Part shown: in pieces, positions 12,901-45,889 of the stretch
Numbering within the stretch: position 1 is the first letter of the stretch
Layout: every line of letters begins with the position of its first letter
Source of the DNA: Lamellibrachia satsuma
Lineage: Eukaryota; Annelida; Polychaeta; Sabellida; Siboglinidae
NCBI GenBank assembly: GCA_033239005.1
Contig: BSQZ01000080.1
Span: 452,001-516,000, forward strand
Direction: 5' to 3'
DNA length: 64,000 nucleotides
Notes under the pieces: generated by a model
The model's database searches: none
Told to the model about the DNA's origin: nothing
The model's input: only the letters and a program-made list of their open reading frames with translations
Position numbers and translations under genes: made by a program

Positions 12901-15900
12901 TATTTGATGAAGATGGAAAACAACTTGTGGTCACATAAGGGGATCAGGTTCTCTCCGCACCTCCATTACGTGATATGCACTTGCTCGTCCCAAGCAGCGA
13001 CGATGAGGCAGATACAAGTATGTCACTGCACTTGGCACATGCAGCACAAGATGGGTATCATTAGAACCTCATATGTAATGTTCACACTGATGTTAAGGTG
13101 CTGTCCGTAAAGATCGCGCAGCTCCTACTAGCTAATACTGAACAATGAATGATATTCGGAAGACCGATATCATTCTGTCACTTACCTACCATAAATCACA
13201 AACCTCTCCAATATTTCTTGCAATAACAAAATGCGACACTAAATCATCGTTTGCAGGACATAGTAATATCACAGCCTGGACTACCCGGAACTCACTGTAA
13301 GACGTACAGATGCATTGCTTTGTCTGGCACCTGTGGTGGTGGTATCCCAGATGAAAGTATGTATGCCGTCGAGATGTTCGGGGTACTACACTACGAACGA
13401 ACAAACGCATACATTGACGTGTACATGGCCAGAAAAATATGCTTGTATCAGCTGGAGCAACATGTGAAGAGGACAGTCTACTATATCTGGGGAGAGGCAC
13501 TGCTACCAATGAATGTGCTCCCTTCGCCCACTCGCTGGTACTAGGCCAAGAAGGGTGATGAGTCGCATTGGACGATTGCTGCCGAAGCTTCACACACCTG
13601 CTACAAGCTGCTGGTTTTCTGTGGTTGCAAGAAAGGCCTAAAGCCCTGCCAGTGCAATAAAGCTAGTCTTCAAAGGCACTGATATGAGCTTTTGTGAAGG
13701 GGAATGATTCAATAGCAGGATAGGAACGTGCAATACATTGCTAGTATAAGATAGTATATTTCACTACAACATTCAAGCAGGTGTGTCGTTTCTCGAGAAA
13801 CTAAAATCATAATAAAAACATCTCGATTTTCCCCTTTTTCAGTATTCAATGTTATTATGCTTAATATGTTTTGGGCACCATGTTCCTTGACAGACAATAA
13901 ATAACTGTTTGGTTTTCAATCATCACAGGAGTCGATCAAAGAGTCATAACAAATGCATATAATAAAACGAGTTTGTTTGCACTGAAACATATTTTAATGA
14001 TATTAAATATTCTTAATCACAATAAATTATAGTTAAATAAAGAACCAATATCACTTCCTAAACTCTGTGCATGTCTACAGATGTTATAAATAGGCATATT
14101 TCTGCAATGTCGAGCAACAAATTACTAATTTTTCAAACGATTGCATGAGCGCACAGGTACAATAGCGAGTGGCCGAATATCTAAAAATGATCATCATATA
14201 TTAATATATAAATTAGCTTTGGTGCTTTAATCACAAAATGCACAATTGCTTTGGTATACCGCCCCACTAGTAGATATGTTTAATAGCTAGCACAGGAATA
14301 AACATTTCCAGAAATAACGAAGCTCGTAAATGAAAGCGACTGCGCGGATTGGCTGGTTCCCTCACTACGGTGTGGCGCCACTGTTGTGCCCACTGTGTCC
14401 ATCACAGCTTTTGTTCGACAGCAGAGAAACACCTCTTCCCGTGTAATGAAAGGTATAAGCGTAAGGGAATTCCATGTATAACACCAATGTGTTAGCACAG
14501 CTTTAGCCATAATTTCACCGCGTGAGTCATAACATTGACTCTTTTAAATATAGCTTTATATTAATCAGTAATGTTGCACTACGATCTCCGATCGATGCCG
14601 TCAGCCAATTCTACCACCAATACAATGAAAGGTCATAGCGGGTGTCCCGACTGTCAGTGAAATAGGACCCAACTTCAATTCCAACGACACAATCGTAGCA
14701 ACAAATTGGCCCCGCTAATCGGTCTCGCGAGGGTGTCGACCGATTCATGCACGACGATTTTGCACGACACCGTGTCGGCCGACTAATTGAAGTACAAATC
14801 GCTCGTGAAAAACGACCATATCCAGCGAACTGCACGGAATGCTCAGTGGCGCCTCTTTCGTGTATTGCAGCATGCGTGTCGACCACAAAAACGTGGCGAA
14901 CGTCGTCAAACATGTGAGCTACACCGGTCGCGTGTCCTGGCTGGGCAGCGCCTTATATAAGACATTCTGCAAATTGGACACATACTACTTCCCGTTCGAC
15001 CGTCAACAATGCCCGTTCGAGTTCGGCACGTCGTCGTACGGTAGCATGGCACAGGGGGTCGTCAGTGGCAGCGAACGCGGGGACATCGGCGAGTTCGTAA
15101 GTAACGGCGACTGGGAGGTGGTGGAGATCCCGGCCAAGACGGCCGTCGTCTCGCTCCCCTGCTGCCAGCAATCGGTTAGCCGTGTCACGTACACGATCGT
15201 GATGCAACGCAAGGGCGCCAACTACATCGCCAAGACGCTGCTGCCTGTCTTCCTGCTCATGATCATGATTGCCTTCTCGTTCTACCTGCCGGCGCAGAGC
15301 CGCGAAAAAATCTTTTTCAACGTGATCATCCTGTTGTCGTTGACCGTCTTCAGCATCGCCACGGCCGGGCTGAATCCGGCGCAGGTCGACCAGACGTCAA
15401 TTCTAGGTACTCACTCACTCACTCACTCACTCACTCACTCACTCACTCACTCACTCACTCACTCACTCATTCACTCACTCACTCACTCACTCATTCAATC
15501 ACTCACTCAATCAATCACTCACGTCCTCACTCACCCACCCACCCACCCACCCACTCACTCACTCACTCACTCACTCACTCACTCAATCACTCACTCACTC
15601 ACTCACTCACTCACTCACTCACTCACTCATTCAATCACTCACTCAATCAATCACTCACGTCCTCACTCACCCACCCACCCACCCACCCACTCACTCACTC
15701 ACTCACTCACTCACTCACTCACTCACTCACCCACCCACCCACTCACTCACTTACTCACTCACGCTCTCACTCACCCACCCACCCACTCACTCACTCACTC
15801 AATCACTCACTCACTCACTCACTCAATCACTCACTCACTCATTCAATCACTCACTCATTCAATCACTCACTCACTCAATCAATCACTCACGCCCTCACTC

Positions 15901-16908
15901 ACTCAATCACTCACTCACTCAATCAATCACTCACCCACCCACTCACTCACTCAATCACTTACTCACTCACGCCCTCACTCACCCACTCACTTACTCACCC
16001 ACTCACTCACTCACTTACTCACTCACTCACTCACGCACTCACTCATGCCATCCAATACTATCTGCTACCATTCTTTCCAAAACCACTGTCTTAATGTTCT
16101 ATGTTTGTGGTTTTCCAAGGATGGTTTGTCATGTTTCTATTGGGTGTCCTCTTTTCCTTTTCCAGATAGTTTCCTCTTTTCCCTTTCCAGATAGTTTCCA
16201 GTGCCGTACGTGCTTTTGTGCTCTTGTTGGCGGCATTCCAAGAATCACCAACACTTCCAACACTTCAATATTATTAACTTGATTGGTTCTACATTTGCTA
16301 TTTTGCTGATAAAGACAAGATGACATGTATTGAGCGTTTTACATGAAACTTTGCTTCGGATAACGCCAATATTTACACGCAAACACAAATATACACACAT
16401 TGAAATAAATACAAATATACAGGCGTCATGAAAAAACATTATAACAAAATAATTATAATATCATGCAAGCATCGTTTAACAATACAGCCAATAAAGCCAA
16501 TAAAGCTAGATAATGCCATTCACTGTGAAGAACTAGATTTGTCACGATAACTCATGTCCCTACAGAACAATGCCTGGTATTCGCTCAAGTGCTCGTGGTG
16601 ATTTCGACCGTCCTGAACGTCGTCGTCATCTGTGTACACGACCACGGAAAGTACGGCTGGAACGTTCCAATTTGGCTCAGTAACATCATATTCAACAAAC
16701 TGTCTAAGTTTGTCTTTTACTCGAGGAAAGTCGCCCTCTACCGGATAAACACCGAACAGGTGAGCGCTGTCACACGGCAAGATTGTAAACTTAATACCGC
16801 CGTAATTTCTACTACAATCACCATCACCACCAACAACAACCATCACCAATACTGCCACTATGACTACCATTTAACCGCTACTGGTACTTCTGCTGAAACT
16901 ACAGCAGC

Positions 16909-16948
<40 letters not shown>

Positions 16949-17021
16949 GCAACAGCAGCAGCAACAACAACAACAAATATTGTTACTGCTACTGCTACGG
17001 CTGCTGCTGCCGCCGCTGCTG

Positions 17022-17108
<87 letters not shown>

Positions 17109-17731
17109 ACATAAAAACGACCACAACTACCACCGCCACAAGCGCCACATCCACCACCTACAACATTAAACAGCACCAACACTACCAACACCACAACCAA
17201 CACCACAACCACTACCAACACAAGAACCACCAACATCAAAATCACAACCACAACCACAACCACAACCACAACCACAACAAACACAAACACCACTACCACC
17301 AGCACCACAACCAACACCAACACAAACACCACCACCACCAACACCATCACCACCGCCGCCGCCGTGTGTTGCAGGCGGCGAGTAAGCGACGGATATTCCT
17401 CGAGGGGATCAACGCAATGGAGACAGCTGTGCACCTTGAGTCGGAGGTCGACGGCGTCCTGTCGTCGCTCGAGAACCCGTTCGAGCTGCACGCTAAGGTG
17501 GTCAGCGCGCCACCCACCAAGACCATGCAGTACTTGAAACTACACAAGAACATAAAACTGCAGCTAAAACATCTAACTAATGATATGGCCGACAAGATAC
17601 GCATGGAGCGGGTGCTCTTAGAGTGGGGCCTGGTCTCCGAGATTCTTGGTCGCTTCTTTTTTTTCGTCGTTTCCTTCGTCGTCGGTATCATCTTCCTGGC
17701 TATGCTCGCGCAATACCTCATTCCTCATTAA
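3907..17731 (+). CDS. Gene B: nicotinic acetylcholine receptor-like subunit with CC loop C, complete
   Basis: Exons are 3907-3982, 5381-5523, 6765-6809, 7215-7321, 14871-15406, 16566-16759 and 17375-17731. They total 1458 nt and 485 residues. The order is signal peptide, ligand-binding domain with Cys-loop C157-C171, loop C LPCCQQ, M1 (LLPVFLLMIMIAFSFYLPA), M2, M3, a cytoplasmic loop and M4 near the C-terminus. Pre-M2 REK with a -1' glutamate fits a cation channel. Unusual points: loop B reads FGTSSY, so the key tryptophan is absent; loop C lacks both tyrosines; M2 has Phe at 2' and Ile at 6' in place of polar residues, and Gly at 20'. The usual acetylcholine site is therefore probably lost. 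Exon 2 could instead start at 5366 (5 more residues). A candidate AATAAA lies at 18620. Confidence 0.92.
4265..4460. repeat. 15-bp minisatellite in gene B intron 1
   Basis: About 13 diverged copies of GTACTCCTCTAATGT. Confidence 0.8.
4583..4790 (+). repeat. Upstream copy of a duplicated intron-exon segment
   Basis: It matches 7064-7270 over about 200 bp, starting TTCAGTTATTTGTTGTG in both, through the intron end, the acceptor and the first half of exon 4. It sits upstream of exon 2, so the copy is out of order. Confidence 0.85.
4734..4827 (+). pseudogene. Broken duplicate of gene B exon 4
   Basis: An acceptor-like CCAG is followed by EWTDTRLKWIPPLFDNITT, close to exon 4. The frame then runs into repeated ATGATGACAACC units and a stop. 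The WTPDIILFD end and the donor are missing, so it cannot replace exon 4. Confidence 0.85.
5381..5523 (+). CDS. Gene B exon 2: N-terminal helix
   Basis: It encodes SQELHNRLFKHYHSAVQPVV and KISFALYRIIQL, with a GTGCGT donor. The acceptor at 5380 gives 143 nt, the length in genes A and D. An in-frame alternative acceptor at 5365 gives 158 nt. Confidence 0.85.
5750..6095 (+). mobile_element. LINE C-terminal remnant
   Basis: One frame reads NTYAYYPKVIRAWNLLPTEI and then RLPSILVYK. This resembles the 'R.WN.LP..I...S...FK' end of non-LTR retrotransposon ORF2. A GCCCCAGAAGGGGCTG 3' motif follows. The upstream part is absent. It lies in gene B intron 2. Confidence 0.6.
6085..6260 (-). mobile_element. 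Possible second LINE C-terminal remnant
   Basis: The minus strand reads GRQKTRWRDEIVKCVGM, like the 'GRP..RW.DDI' end of some endonuclease-reverse transcriptases. Short and degraded. Confidence 0.35.
6765..6809 (+). CDS. Gene B exon 3: 45-nt microexon
   Basis: TTCAG|GAT opens and TCG|GTAAGA closes an exon encoding DERLQLLDTSVWIRS. It matches the microexons of the other three genes. Confidence 0.9.
6818..6932. repeat. 15-bp minisatellite just after gene B exon 3
   Basis: About 7 copies of TTGTTGTCACCACAC start about 10 bp after the exon 3 donor. Confidence 0.9.
7215..7321 (+). CDS. Gene B exon 4: loop D to loop A
   Basis: This 107-nt exon encodes EWSDTRLTWTP and WTPDIILFD and ends in phase 2 at GATAG|GTGAGT. 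The 25-bp minisatellite begins directly after it. Confidence 0.92.
7322..7935. repeat. 25-bp minisatellite, block 1, beginning at the exon 4 donor
   Basis: About 24 copies of a 25-bp unit containing TTATTATCGACCATGGCGGT. The exon end and donor region CTTATTCGATAGGTGAG...GGCGGTGTAC aligns with the unit and looks like its seed. Long open frames here come from the 25-bp period and are not genes. Confidence 0.93.
7936..8434. other. Unique spacer between minisatellite blocks
   Basis: About 500 bp of non-repetitive intron. I see no exon, RNA gene or recognisable element. Confidence 0.6.
8435..11640. repeat. 25-bp minisatellite, block 2 (about 125 copies)
   Basis: The unit contains TTATTATTGATCATGGCAGT. 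Most copies carry TGATCA, whereas block 1 and the last copies (11540-11640) carry CGACCATGG. GGCAGT, GGCGGT and GTCAGT variants cluster along the array, as expected from local unequal exchange. Confidence 0.95.
12150..13690 (+). pseudogene. Decayed copy of a multicopy, transposon-like invertebrate gene
   Basis: Broken plus-strand frames show collinear pieces: DKIKPMYDAIRRNKHYLAP, TDTVVVLGGTAIIHTLNTTP, KCDTKSSFAGHSNITAWT, HVKRTVYYIWGEALLPMN and LPSPTRWY, then a Cys-rich tail. From memory these fit a large family of uncharacterised invertebrate proteins with 'GCDT.S.F.G.GK..AW' and a 'CGCKKGC..RCKC' end. That family is multicopy and probably mobile. Many stops and frameshifts are present. It lies in gene B intron 4. 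Confidence 0.5.
13700..14870. other. Remainder of gene B intron 4
   Basis: AT-rich intron sequence with nothing recognised before the exon 5 acceptor. Confidence 0.5.
14871..15406 (+). CDS. Gene B exon 5: Cys-loop through M2
   Basis: TTGCAG|CAT opens in phase 2. The exon contains CKLDTYYFPFDRQQC, LPCCQQS, M1, and M2 with LLSLTVFSIATAG. It ends in phase 1 at CTAG|GTACTC. The open frame continues into an (ACTC)n repeat that is intronic. Confidence 0.94.
15407..16045. repeat. (ACTC)n array starting at the gene B exon 5 donor
   Basis: About 630 bp of ACTC with ACCC and AATC variants and a repeated internal block (AATCAATCACTCACGTCCTC). The first ACTC overlaps the donor GTACTC. Confidence 0.95.
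16566..16759 (+). CDS. Gene B exon 6: M3 and start of cytoplasmic loop
   Basis: CTACAG|AAC opens. The exon encodes EQCLVFAQVLVVISTVLNVV (M3) and ends in phase 0 at ACAG|GTGAGC. The 194 nt compare with 191 in genes C and D. Confidence 0.92.
16895..17345. repeat. Triplet-rich low-complexity tract in gene B intron 6
   Basis: Runs of CAA, CTA (about 28 units near 17022-17107) and ACC/CAC continue almost to the exon 7 acceptor. The polythreonine, polyvaline and polyserine frames here are artefacts. Confidence 0.95.
17375..17731 (+). CDS. Gene B exon 7: cytoplasmic helix, M4 and stop
   Basis: TTGCAG|GCG opens a 357-nt final exon. It includes the amphipathic MA-like stretch before M4, then RFFFFVVSFVVGIIFLAML as M4, and ends AQYLIPH-stop. 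Confidence 0.93.
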   Translation, partial: AASKRRIFLEGINAMETAVHLESEVDGVLSSLENPFELHAKVVSAPPTKTMQYLKLHKNIKLQLKHLTNDMADKIRMERVLLEWGLVSEILGRFFFFVVSFVVGIIFLAMLAQYLIPH

Positions 17732-18246
17732 CAGCAGCCGGCATGCGTCTGTCCAAGACGTTTACTTGTCTTATGCTCTATAACAGTCTTGTATTTGTGT
17801 AATGCTCTACGGCAGACAGCCGTTTATTTGTGTAAGATAATTGCCTATGTTCGTCTTCTGTGCACAAGATGGCCGATGTTGCTGCAGCAACGTAACTCAG
17901 CGAAGTTAGTTAGCGCAAGGGGCCGAGTCCAAATACGTTCCGCGACATGGCTGACTGTCTTAACTCGACATGAGTTATCGCGATTCATTGGCGTAATTAC
18001 TGGACTCCACATTATTGTATCGTTTACGATGTTACTATTCGGCTGAGTCTGGCCGCACGAATTCAGAATGATATACAGTGTTGCTGCTATGTTGATAAAT
18101 CTTTACATCAAGTAGTGTTTCTACACGCATGATAGCGTCACTTTCTTGATTTCGCATTACATAACACGCGAAACATACGTCACTGCTTGTCCTCAAGGTG
18201 AACGCCGGGACAAACACTGTGTTGATGAGTAATTGCCATAATTCCT

Positions 18247-18366
18247 GCCCAAATCTGCAGTTTGTATTTTCTAATTCCCAGAGTGCGCACGATGAGGCAT
18301 AGCGCATTGTCTTTGTATTTTCTAATTCCCAGAGTGCGCACGATGAGGCATAGCGCATTGTCTTTG
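18247..18366. repeat. 51-bp unit, two full copies
   Basis: TTTGTATTTTCTAATTCCCA with its following sequence is repeated in tandem, with a partial third copy. Confidence 0.9.
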
Positions 18367-19465
18367 TATTTTAAATTCCCTGTCCTGTATTAAACTTTTC
18401 CCGAGGGTCAGTGGCTAATTTGTGGACTTATGCCGGCTTCGTCGTTGGGACAACCGGTGATGTATACACACGTTACTCATCAGCAGTGAAACAATCAATC
18501 GTCTTCGGATTTCGCCCTGGCATTAAGACTAAATGTCGAAAAAAATAATTGAGAATGTCTCCGGGTCCAGTTTAACAACATAACAATGTTACTTAGCATT
18601 ATTGCGATGTATATTTCTAAATAAAGTGTAAATATCTCATGTTAAGTCATGTTGTTTTCCATGTGTTTTCAACCCAGGGTAATTTAGTTACACCAGCTAA
18701 ATCGGAGTTGCATTAAGGCGCGTTTCTACTTAAAAATACACATCAGATTTGTATTGCTCAACAACATGTAAAAACATTCCGCGTGTATTCAGGAGTCTCT
18801 TGGTATCATTCAAACAAAAAATAGGGGCGTAGTTCTGTCAATCACAAGTTTTGTCACCATAATCACTAGACTTCAGAGTTTGTCTGTCCGTGTATGACGT
18901 CATCATGACGATTCACTCCGGTACAAGTGCTCAGTTAAGATCTTCTCCAGAGTGGTTCCCAGCTGCCTTAGTTTCTGTTCAATCTTCTCAAGCCATCCAT
19001 TTCTTTGTTTTTTCTCAACAAATGGTGATATGAATGGCGCCACTATTAGGGAATGTGGTGGCTTTCGTGACTTACATTCACACACTCCCCAACTGTGACG
19101 CCACTCAGTATATCACACTGCCACAACTTGATTATTAATTCAAAACAGACGGTTGTGGAGTGATACAAAGGACAGGTTAATGGCGCAACATCATTGTTGT
19201 TTACGACTTGTTACCTCAGTAATGCCCAGGTACAGAAAAGCAATGAAAACAAAGTGCATCATCCCATTGTGTTCTTCAAATACATCACCCGAACACATAT
19301 ATTGAGTATGACAGAAACTGTCCTCTTCGTTCGTGTCCACGGCAAGGCACATGAACAAATGCATGGCTACGCCATATGTATAAAGCTGAACACTCACGTA
19401 CCACCATCATTTCTCCCATAATCTAAGACTAGTGAAATGGGATGAAACAAGCTGGATGCAGACCA

Positions 19466-20130
19466 TCATTACACTTGTTACACCTGTAGTTGGCCTCCCA
19501 TCACATCCTGGGCCCACACAACGTTACACTTGTTACACTTGTAATTGGCCTCCCATCACATCCTGGGTCCACACAACGTTACACATGTTACACCTGTAGT
19601 TGGCCTCCCATCACTTCCTGGGTCCACACAACGTTACACTTGTTACACTTGTAGTTGGCCTCCCATCACATCCTGGGTCCACACAACGTTACACATGTTA
19701 CACCTGTAGTTGGCCTCCCATCACTTCCTGGGTCCACACAACGTTACACTTGTTACACTTGTAGTTGGCCTCCCATCACATCCTGGGCCCACACAACGTT
19801 ACACTTGTTACACTTGTAGTTGGCCTCCCATCACATCCTGGGTCCACACAACGTTACACATGTTACACCTGTAGTTGGCCTCCCATCACATCCTGGGCCC
19901 ACACAACGTTACACTTGTTACACCTGTAGTTGGCCTCCCATCACATCCTGGGCCCACACAACGTTACACTTGTTACAACTGTAATTGGCCTCCCATCACA
20001 TCCTGGGTCCACACAACGTTACACTTGTTACACCTGTAGTTGGCCTTCCACCACACCCTGGGCCCACACAACGTTACACTTGTTACACCTGTAGTTGGCC
20101 TCTCATCACATTCTGGGCGCACACAACGAA
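19466..20130. repeat. 55-bp minisatellite, about 12 copies
   Basis: Each unit contains GTTGGCCTCCCATCACATCC and ACACAACGTTACAC. Confidence 0.95.
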
Positions 20131-20802
20131 TCTGACGAGAATACTCCACGATAAGGTGCTCCATGCTGTCGTAGCGGACTTTGTCTGGAACACGCTGGTC
20201 CAAACCGTTAGGACGTCCATCGAGCTACCTGGTGACTATGCACGGTGCCTGTCTCATACACGGCTGCATTTCTTTCTGGAGGAGATCCATTGGCTGGTCT
20301 GCATTGGCAGCACTCCTGCGGTAGAACAGTCAGGCGTTCTGGTCGGCGACATCCAGCAGATAAACAAACACTGGTCAACACCGCTTCTTGGAATGGACAC
20401 AGTTGCGGTATTTCCCCACGTATTGGTCCAGTCAATTAATTTTTCCAAAATATTGTTATATTCTAATCTAGAGACGCATTCTTTGTGCTCTGCATCACCT
20501 CACTGCCTGACTCTCTGGACGGACTCCACTACAGTTGGACATGACCACAATGCTGTCATGCCAGCGATTGATAATAGCCCGCTGGATCTGTCAAGTTGGT
20601 GAACCATGCCCCGTCTTTCCTTCTTCTTGAGCTGATCAGCTAGTTTGATTGGACAGTTGTTGACATAGTTGGTCCTTTCATGACCCTCTTGTTCGGTATC
20701 GGTATCGCCTTCGGTATCGATCGTACGGGTAGAACATTCGCTGGCTGCTACAGCTATGTAATCCTTACTGTGGCCTTACAGTGGCATCAGCAGCAGTCAG
20801 AC

Positions 20803-21515
20803 GTTATCTACAGACAAGTTGTCTACAGACAAGTTGTCTACAGACAAGTTGTCTACAGACAGGTAGTCTACAGACAGGTAGTCTACAGACACGTGGTCTA
20901 CAGACAGGTAGTCTACAGACAGGTGGTCTACAGACAGGTAGTCTACATATAGGTAGTCTACAGACAGGTAGTCTACAGACAGGTAGTCTACAAACAGGTG
21001 GTCTACAGACAGGTAGTCTACAGACAGGTTGTCTACAGACAGGTAGTCTACAGACAGGTTGTCTACAGACAGGTAGTCTACAGACAGGTAGTCTACAGAC
21101 AGGTGATCTACAGACAGGTGGTCTACAGACAGGTAGTCTACATATAGGTAGCCTACAGACAGGTAGTCTACAGACAGGTAGTCTACAAACAGGTGGTCTA
21201 CAGACAGGTAGTCTACAGACAGGTTGTCTACAGACAGGTAGTCTACAGACAGGTTGTCTACAGACAGGTAGTCTACAGACAGGTAGTCTACAGACAGGTG
21301 ATCTACAGACAGGTGGTCTACAGACAGGTAGTCTACATATAGGTAGCCTACAGACAGGTAGTCTACAGACAGGTAGTCTACAAACAGGTGGTCTACAGAC
21401 AGGTAGTCTACAGACAGGTTGTCTACAGACAGGTAGTCTACAGACAGGTTGTCTACAGACAGGTAGTCTACAGACAGGTGGTCTACAGACAGGTAGTCTA
21501 CAGACAGGTAGACTG
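20803..21515. repeat. 15-bp minisatellite with 195-bp higher-order period
   Basis: The unit is GTCTACAGACAGGTA. A variant with CATATA recurs at 20941, 21136 and 21331, exactly 195 bp (13 units) apart, and neighbouring variants recur with it. Confidence 0.96.
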
Positions 21516-22069
21516 ACTGAAAATGAAGCATAAGGTCATTTCCCATTGTATACGGATTTTAAAATGGAATTTTTTTTATAAAATACACATTTTCTTGTAT
21601 TTAACACATACATATAGCATGGAATGGCACACGTGTAGCGGTCGATCGGAATAGAAATGCAATAGGCCGATTGTCCAAAGAAAGACGTTTTAAGGATTTA
21701 TTCAGAATTTCAAGTAAAAAAAAGTGGCAGGTATGCATTTTACGATAAATGGGAAGGTTCGGTAATATGAGTCATTTTTCACATTGATAATCTGGAGCCG
21801 TATGACGAGATACTTGCTGGGTGTAAAGTTGACGTAAAAGTTATCCTGATAAACTAGTATTAGGTACATTAGTGCACAAGTGGTTTGTTTACTCTTTCTA
21901 TGAAGACAAGGAGAATATTTTCTCAAAATGGCTCATATTACATTACGCATTGGAAATATGAGCATGGCCCGTGGACACTATGGGCATGAGTTATATTACC
22001 CGAGATGGTCCTAGGCATATCAGGGTCATAACCTAACTAAACACAAGAGTCATTACTGAACATGGGTAC

Positions 22070-22162
22070 AGGCACGCACGCACACGCACGCGCTCACACA
22101 TCCATCCCCACAAACAACACACACGAATCATTACTCAACGTGGGCATACACTCGCACACACA

Positions 22163-22236
<74 letters not shown>

Positions 22237-22350
22237 AACACATACACACACGCACGCACGTACGCACGCACACACACATGGGGTATTGCCCACACACACT
22301 CATTCCCAACATGGACACAAACACATACACACACGCATATGCACACATAC
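22070..22350. repeat. (CA)n microsatellite and CA-rich flanks
   Basis: A pure CA run lies at about 22164-22232, with imperfect CA/CACG flanks. Confidence 0.95.
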
Positions 22351-22486
22351 ACACTTTATATACTTTTCTGTGAAGACGTTTTAATTAATTAATTTATTTA
22401 TTTATAAATAGTTTTAATGGACTTTTACTTGGTATGCGCAGTGATTAGCGTAAGTTAGAAATTGGCGCATCAAAGAACTGTTATTA

Positions 22487-22487
<1 letters not shown>

Positions 22488-22526
<39 letters not shown>
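22488..22526. repeat. (TA)n microsatellite
   Basis: About 18 TA units. Confidence 0.95.
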
Positions 22527-22528
<2 letters not shown>

Positions 22529-22952
22529 TAATATATATTCCCTGGATTGCATGTGGCTCATATTATCCAGAAGGTAATCCAGCTCTCTTTTTGCTTCCAG
22601 GTGGAAAAGTTACACTACATACTTATATAATCGCCTATGACACAGGCTGACAGAATAATGAACTCATCGAAAAACGCAATTCATGTGGATGTAGATTACA
22701 CGTCTATGATCTATATGTATTCATCCAACATGCGGAAATCGTAAGAAATGTTGTTAAATGTTATTCACGTACACATTTCTAAAGGTTGTTGTCTTACCAT
22801 TGCAAATAGTACCTGTGTGGTCTGCCACACTCCTTAACTCAGCAAGTAATAGCAAGATGACACCATAATGATGTACCATTTCTAAGTTATGGAAGTGGCC
22901 CCTATTACCGGTATGCTTGTATTACCGAACCTTCCCCTATATTACAGAAGGT

Positions 22953-23045
22953 CGTGTAGCCCAGCGTGGGCGCCCGGATGTCAGACAAAGGACACGTGGA
23001 GGTCATATAGCCCAGCGTGGGCGCCCGGATATCAGACAAAGGACA
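22953..23045. repeat. Short tandem duplication
   Basis: CCCAGCGTGGGCGCCCGGAT occurs twice, each time followed by a shared CAGACAAAGGAC. Confidence 0.85.
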
Positions 23046-23145
23046 GGTGCGAGTCAACTACGTGTAAGGAATAACTTTGAGCGAGGAGGTAGAAGTGTCT
23101 ATACTCCCCTAAACTTAGAACAGGGTTGTGTGATAATAAGACATG

Positions 23146-23283
23146 GTACGAGGTACGTAAGTACCAGGTACGCAAGCAAGAGGTACGCAAGCAGGGGGTA
23201 CATAAGCACGAGGTACGCAAGCACGAGGTACGTAAGTACGAGGTACGTAAGCACGAGGTACGTAAGCACGAGGTACGTAAGCA
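23146..23283. repeat. 15-bp minisatellite
   Basis: About 9 copies of GAGGTACGTAAGCAC. Confidence 0.92.
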
Positions 23284-23936
23284 CAGCTATGTTTTATCTT
23301 TAGTCAAAATGAGTATAACGATATTTACTTTTACTTTACTTTTATATTTACTTGAGGTTGGTGTTTGGATAGCGATGGGTCATGTTGGACGCTATTAGTA
23401 GTTATTTCACAGGGTGAATAATTCCCTGGCAGATTACTACAGAATCGGAGTTATTTGCTTATAATAATTACATAGACTCAGGAGTCTATCAGTTTTCTTG
23501 TACATTTCTGAGTAACTATCGTATATTAAATGTTTATTTTTTTCACTTGTCTTTGTTGTCTTGCTAATTTGTGCAACCACCATTCACGAGCGTTGAATTA
23601 TAGAAATGGGGCTTTCCAACTAGACCTGAGCCAAACTAGTGAACTGAAACCCCGCCAATCCTTGACATACGTAACATAGTTTCAAACAAAAACGAACGTT
23701 GTTGTGTTTCTAGACACACTTTCAATGCAAACACTATCCACAATTGTATACAAATGAAATCGAGACATTTCTTGATAACAATTTGAAGTTTACCATATGA
23801 AATACAGATGTGCAGTTTCTGCACATCAAATGTACGTTGTGGCATTGGAGGAATAGAGAATAGCGCCACATATGGAGAGTTTTGGTCAATGTATGGAGTA
23901 TTATCCACTAGGTGGCGCTGCAGCAAAATATGTCTA

Positions 23937-23944
23937 TGACGTCA
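23937..23944. promoter_or_regulatory. CRE-type palindrome, gene C promoter
   Basis: CTATGACGTCACG lies 85 bp before the gene C ATG. The 13 bases are identical to those in the gene B promoter. Confidence 0.6.
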
Positions 23945-24029
23945 CGCTTTTCGCGCCTTCATGTACGCCATCGCAAACGCCGAGTGCGTTGTTGAATTGT
24001 GCCCCAGGTACAGTGTTTGTGGCTGGGTA

Positions 24030-45889
<21,860 letters not shown>

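Larger units (their letters stand above)
17732..24029. other. Intergenic region between genes B and C
   Basis: The region is mostly tandem repeats (listed separately). Open frames around 20130-20600 on both strands do not match a family I know and overlap each other; I see no gene here. Confidence 0.6.

Noticed and set aside
14580..14870. Upward extension of gene B exon 5 to an ATG at 14839
   Set aside because: The TTGCAG acceptor at 14870 and the phase shared with paralogs define the exon start; the ATG is intronic.
15407..16194. Extension of the gene B exon 5 frame into THSLTHSLTH repeats
   Set aside because: A donor at 15407 and the M3 exon at 16566 show this is intron; the repeat is (ACTC)n.
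16864..17491. Polyvaline, polyserine and polycysteine frames
   Set aside because: Triplet microsatellites in gene B intron 6, with part of the antisense of exon 7.
19985..20602. 205-residue frame in the intergenic region
   Set aside because: It starts inside the 55-bp repeat, overlaps open frames on the other strand, and has no recognisable motif.
20781..21546. About 250-residue open frames on both strands (LQTGS, YLSVD repeats)
   Set aside because: They come from a 15-bp tandem array; no start context or family match.
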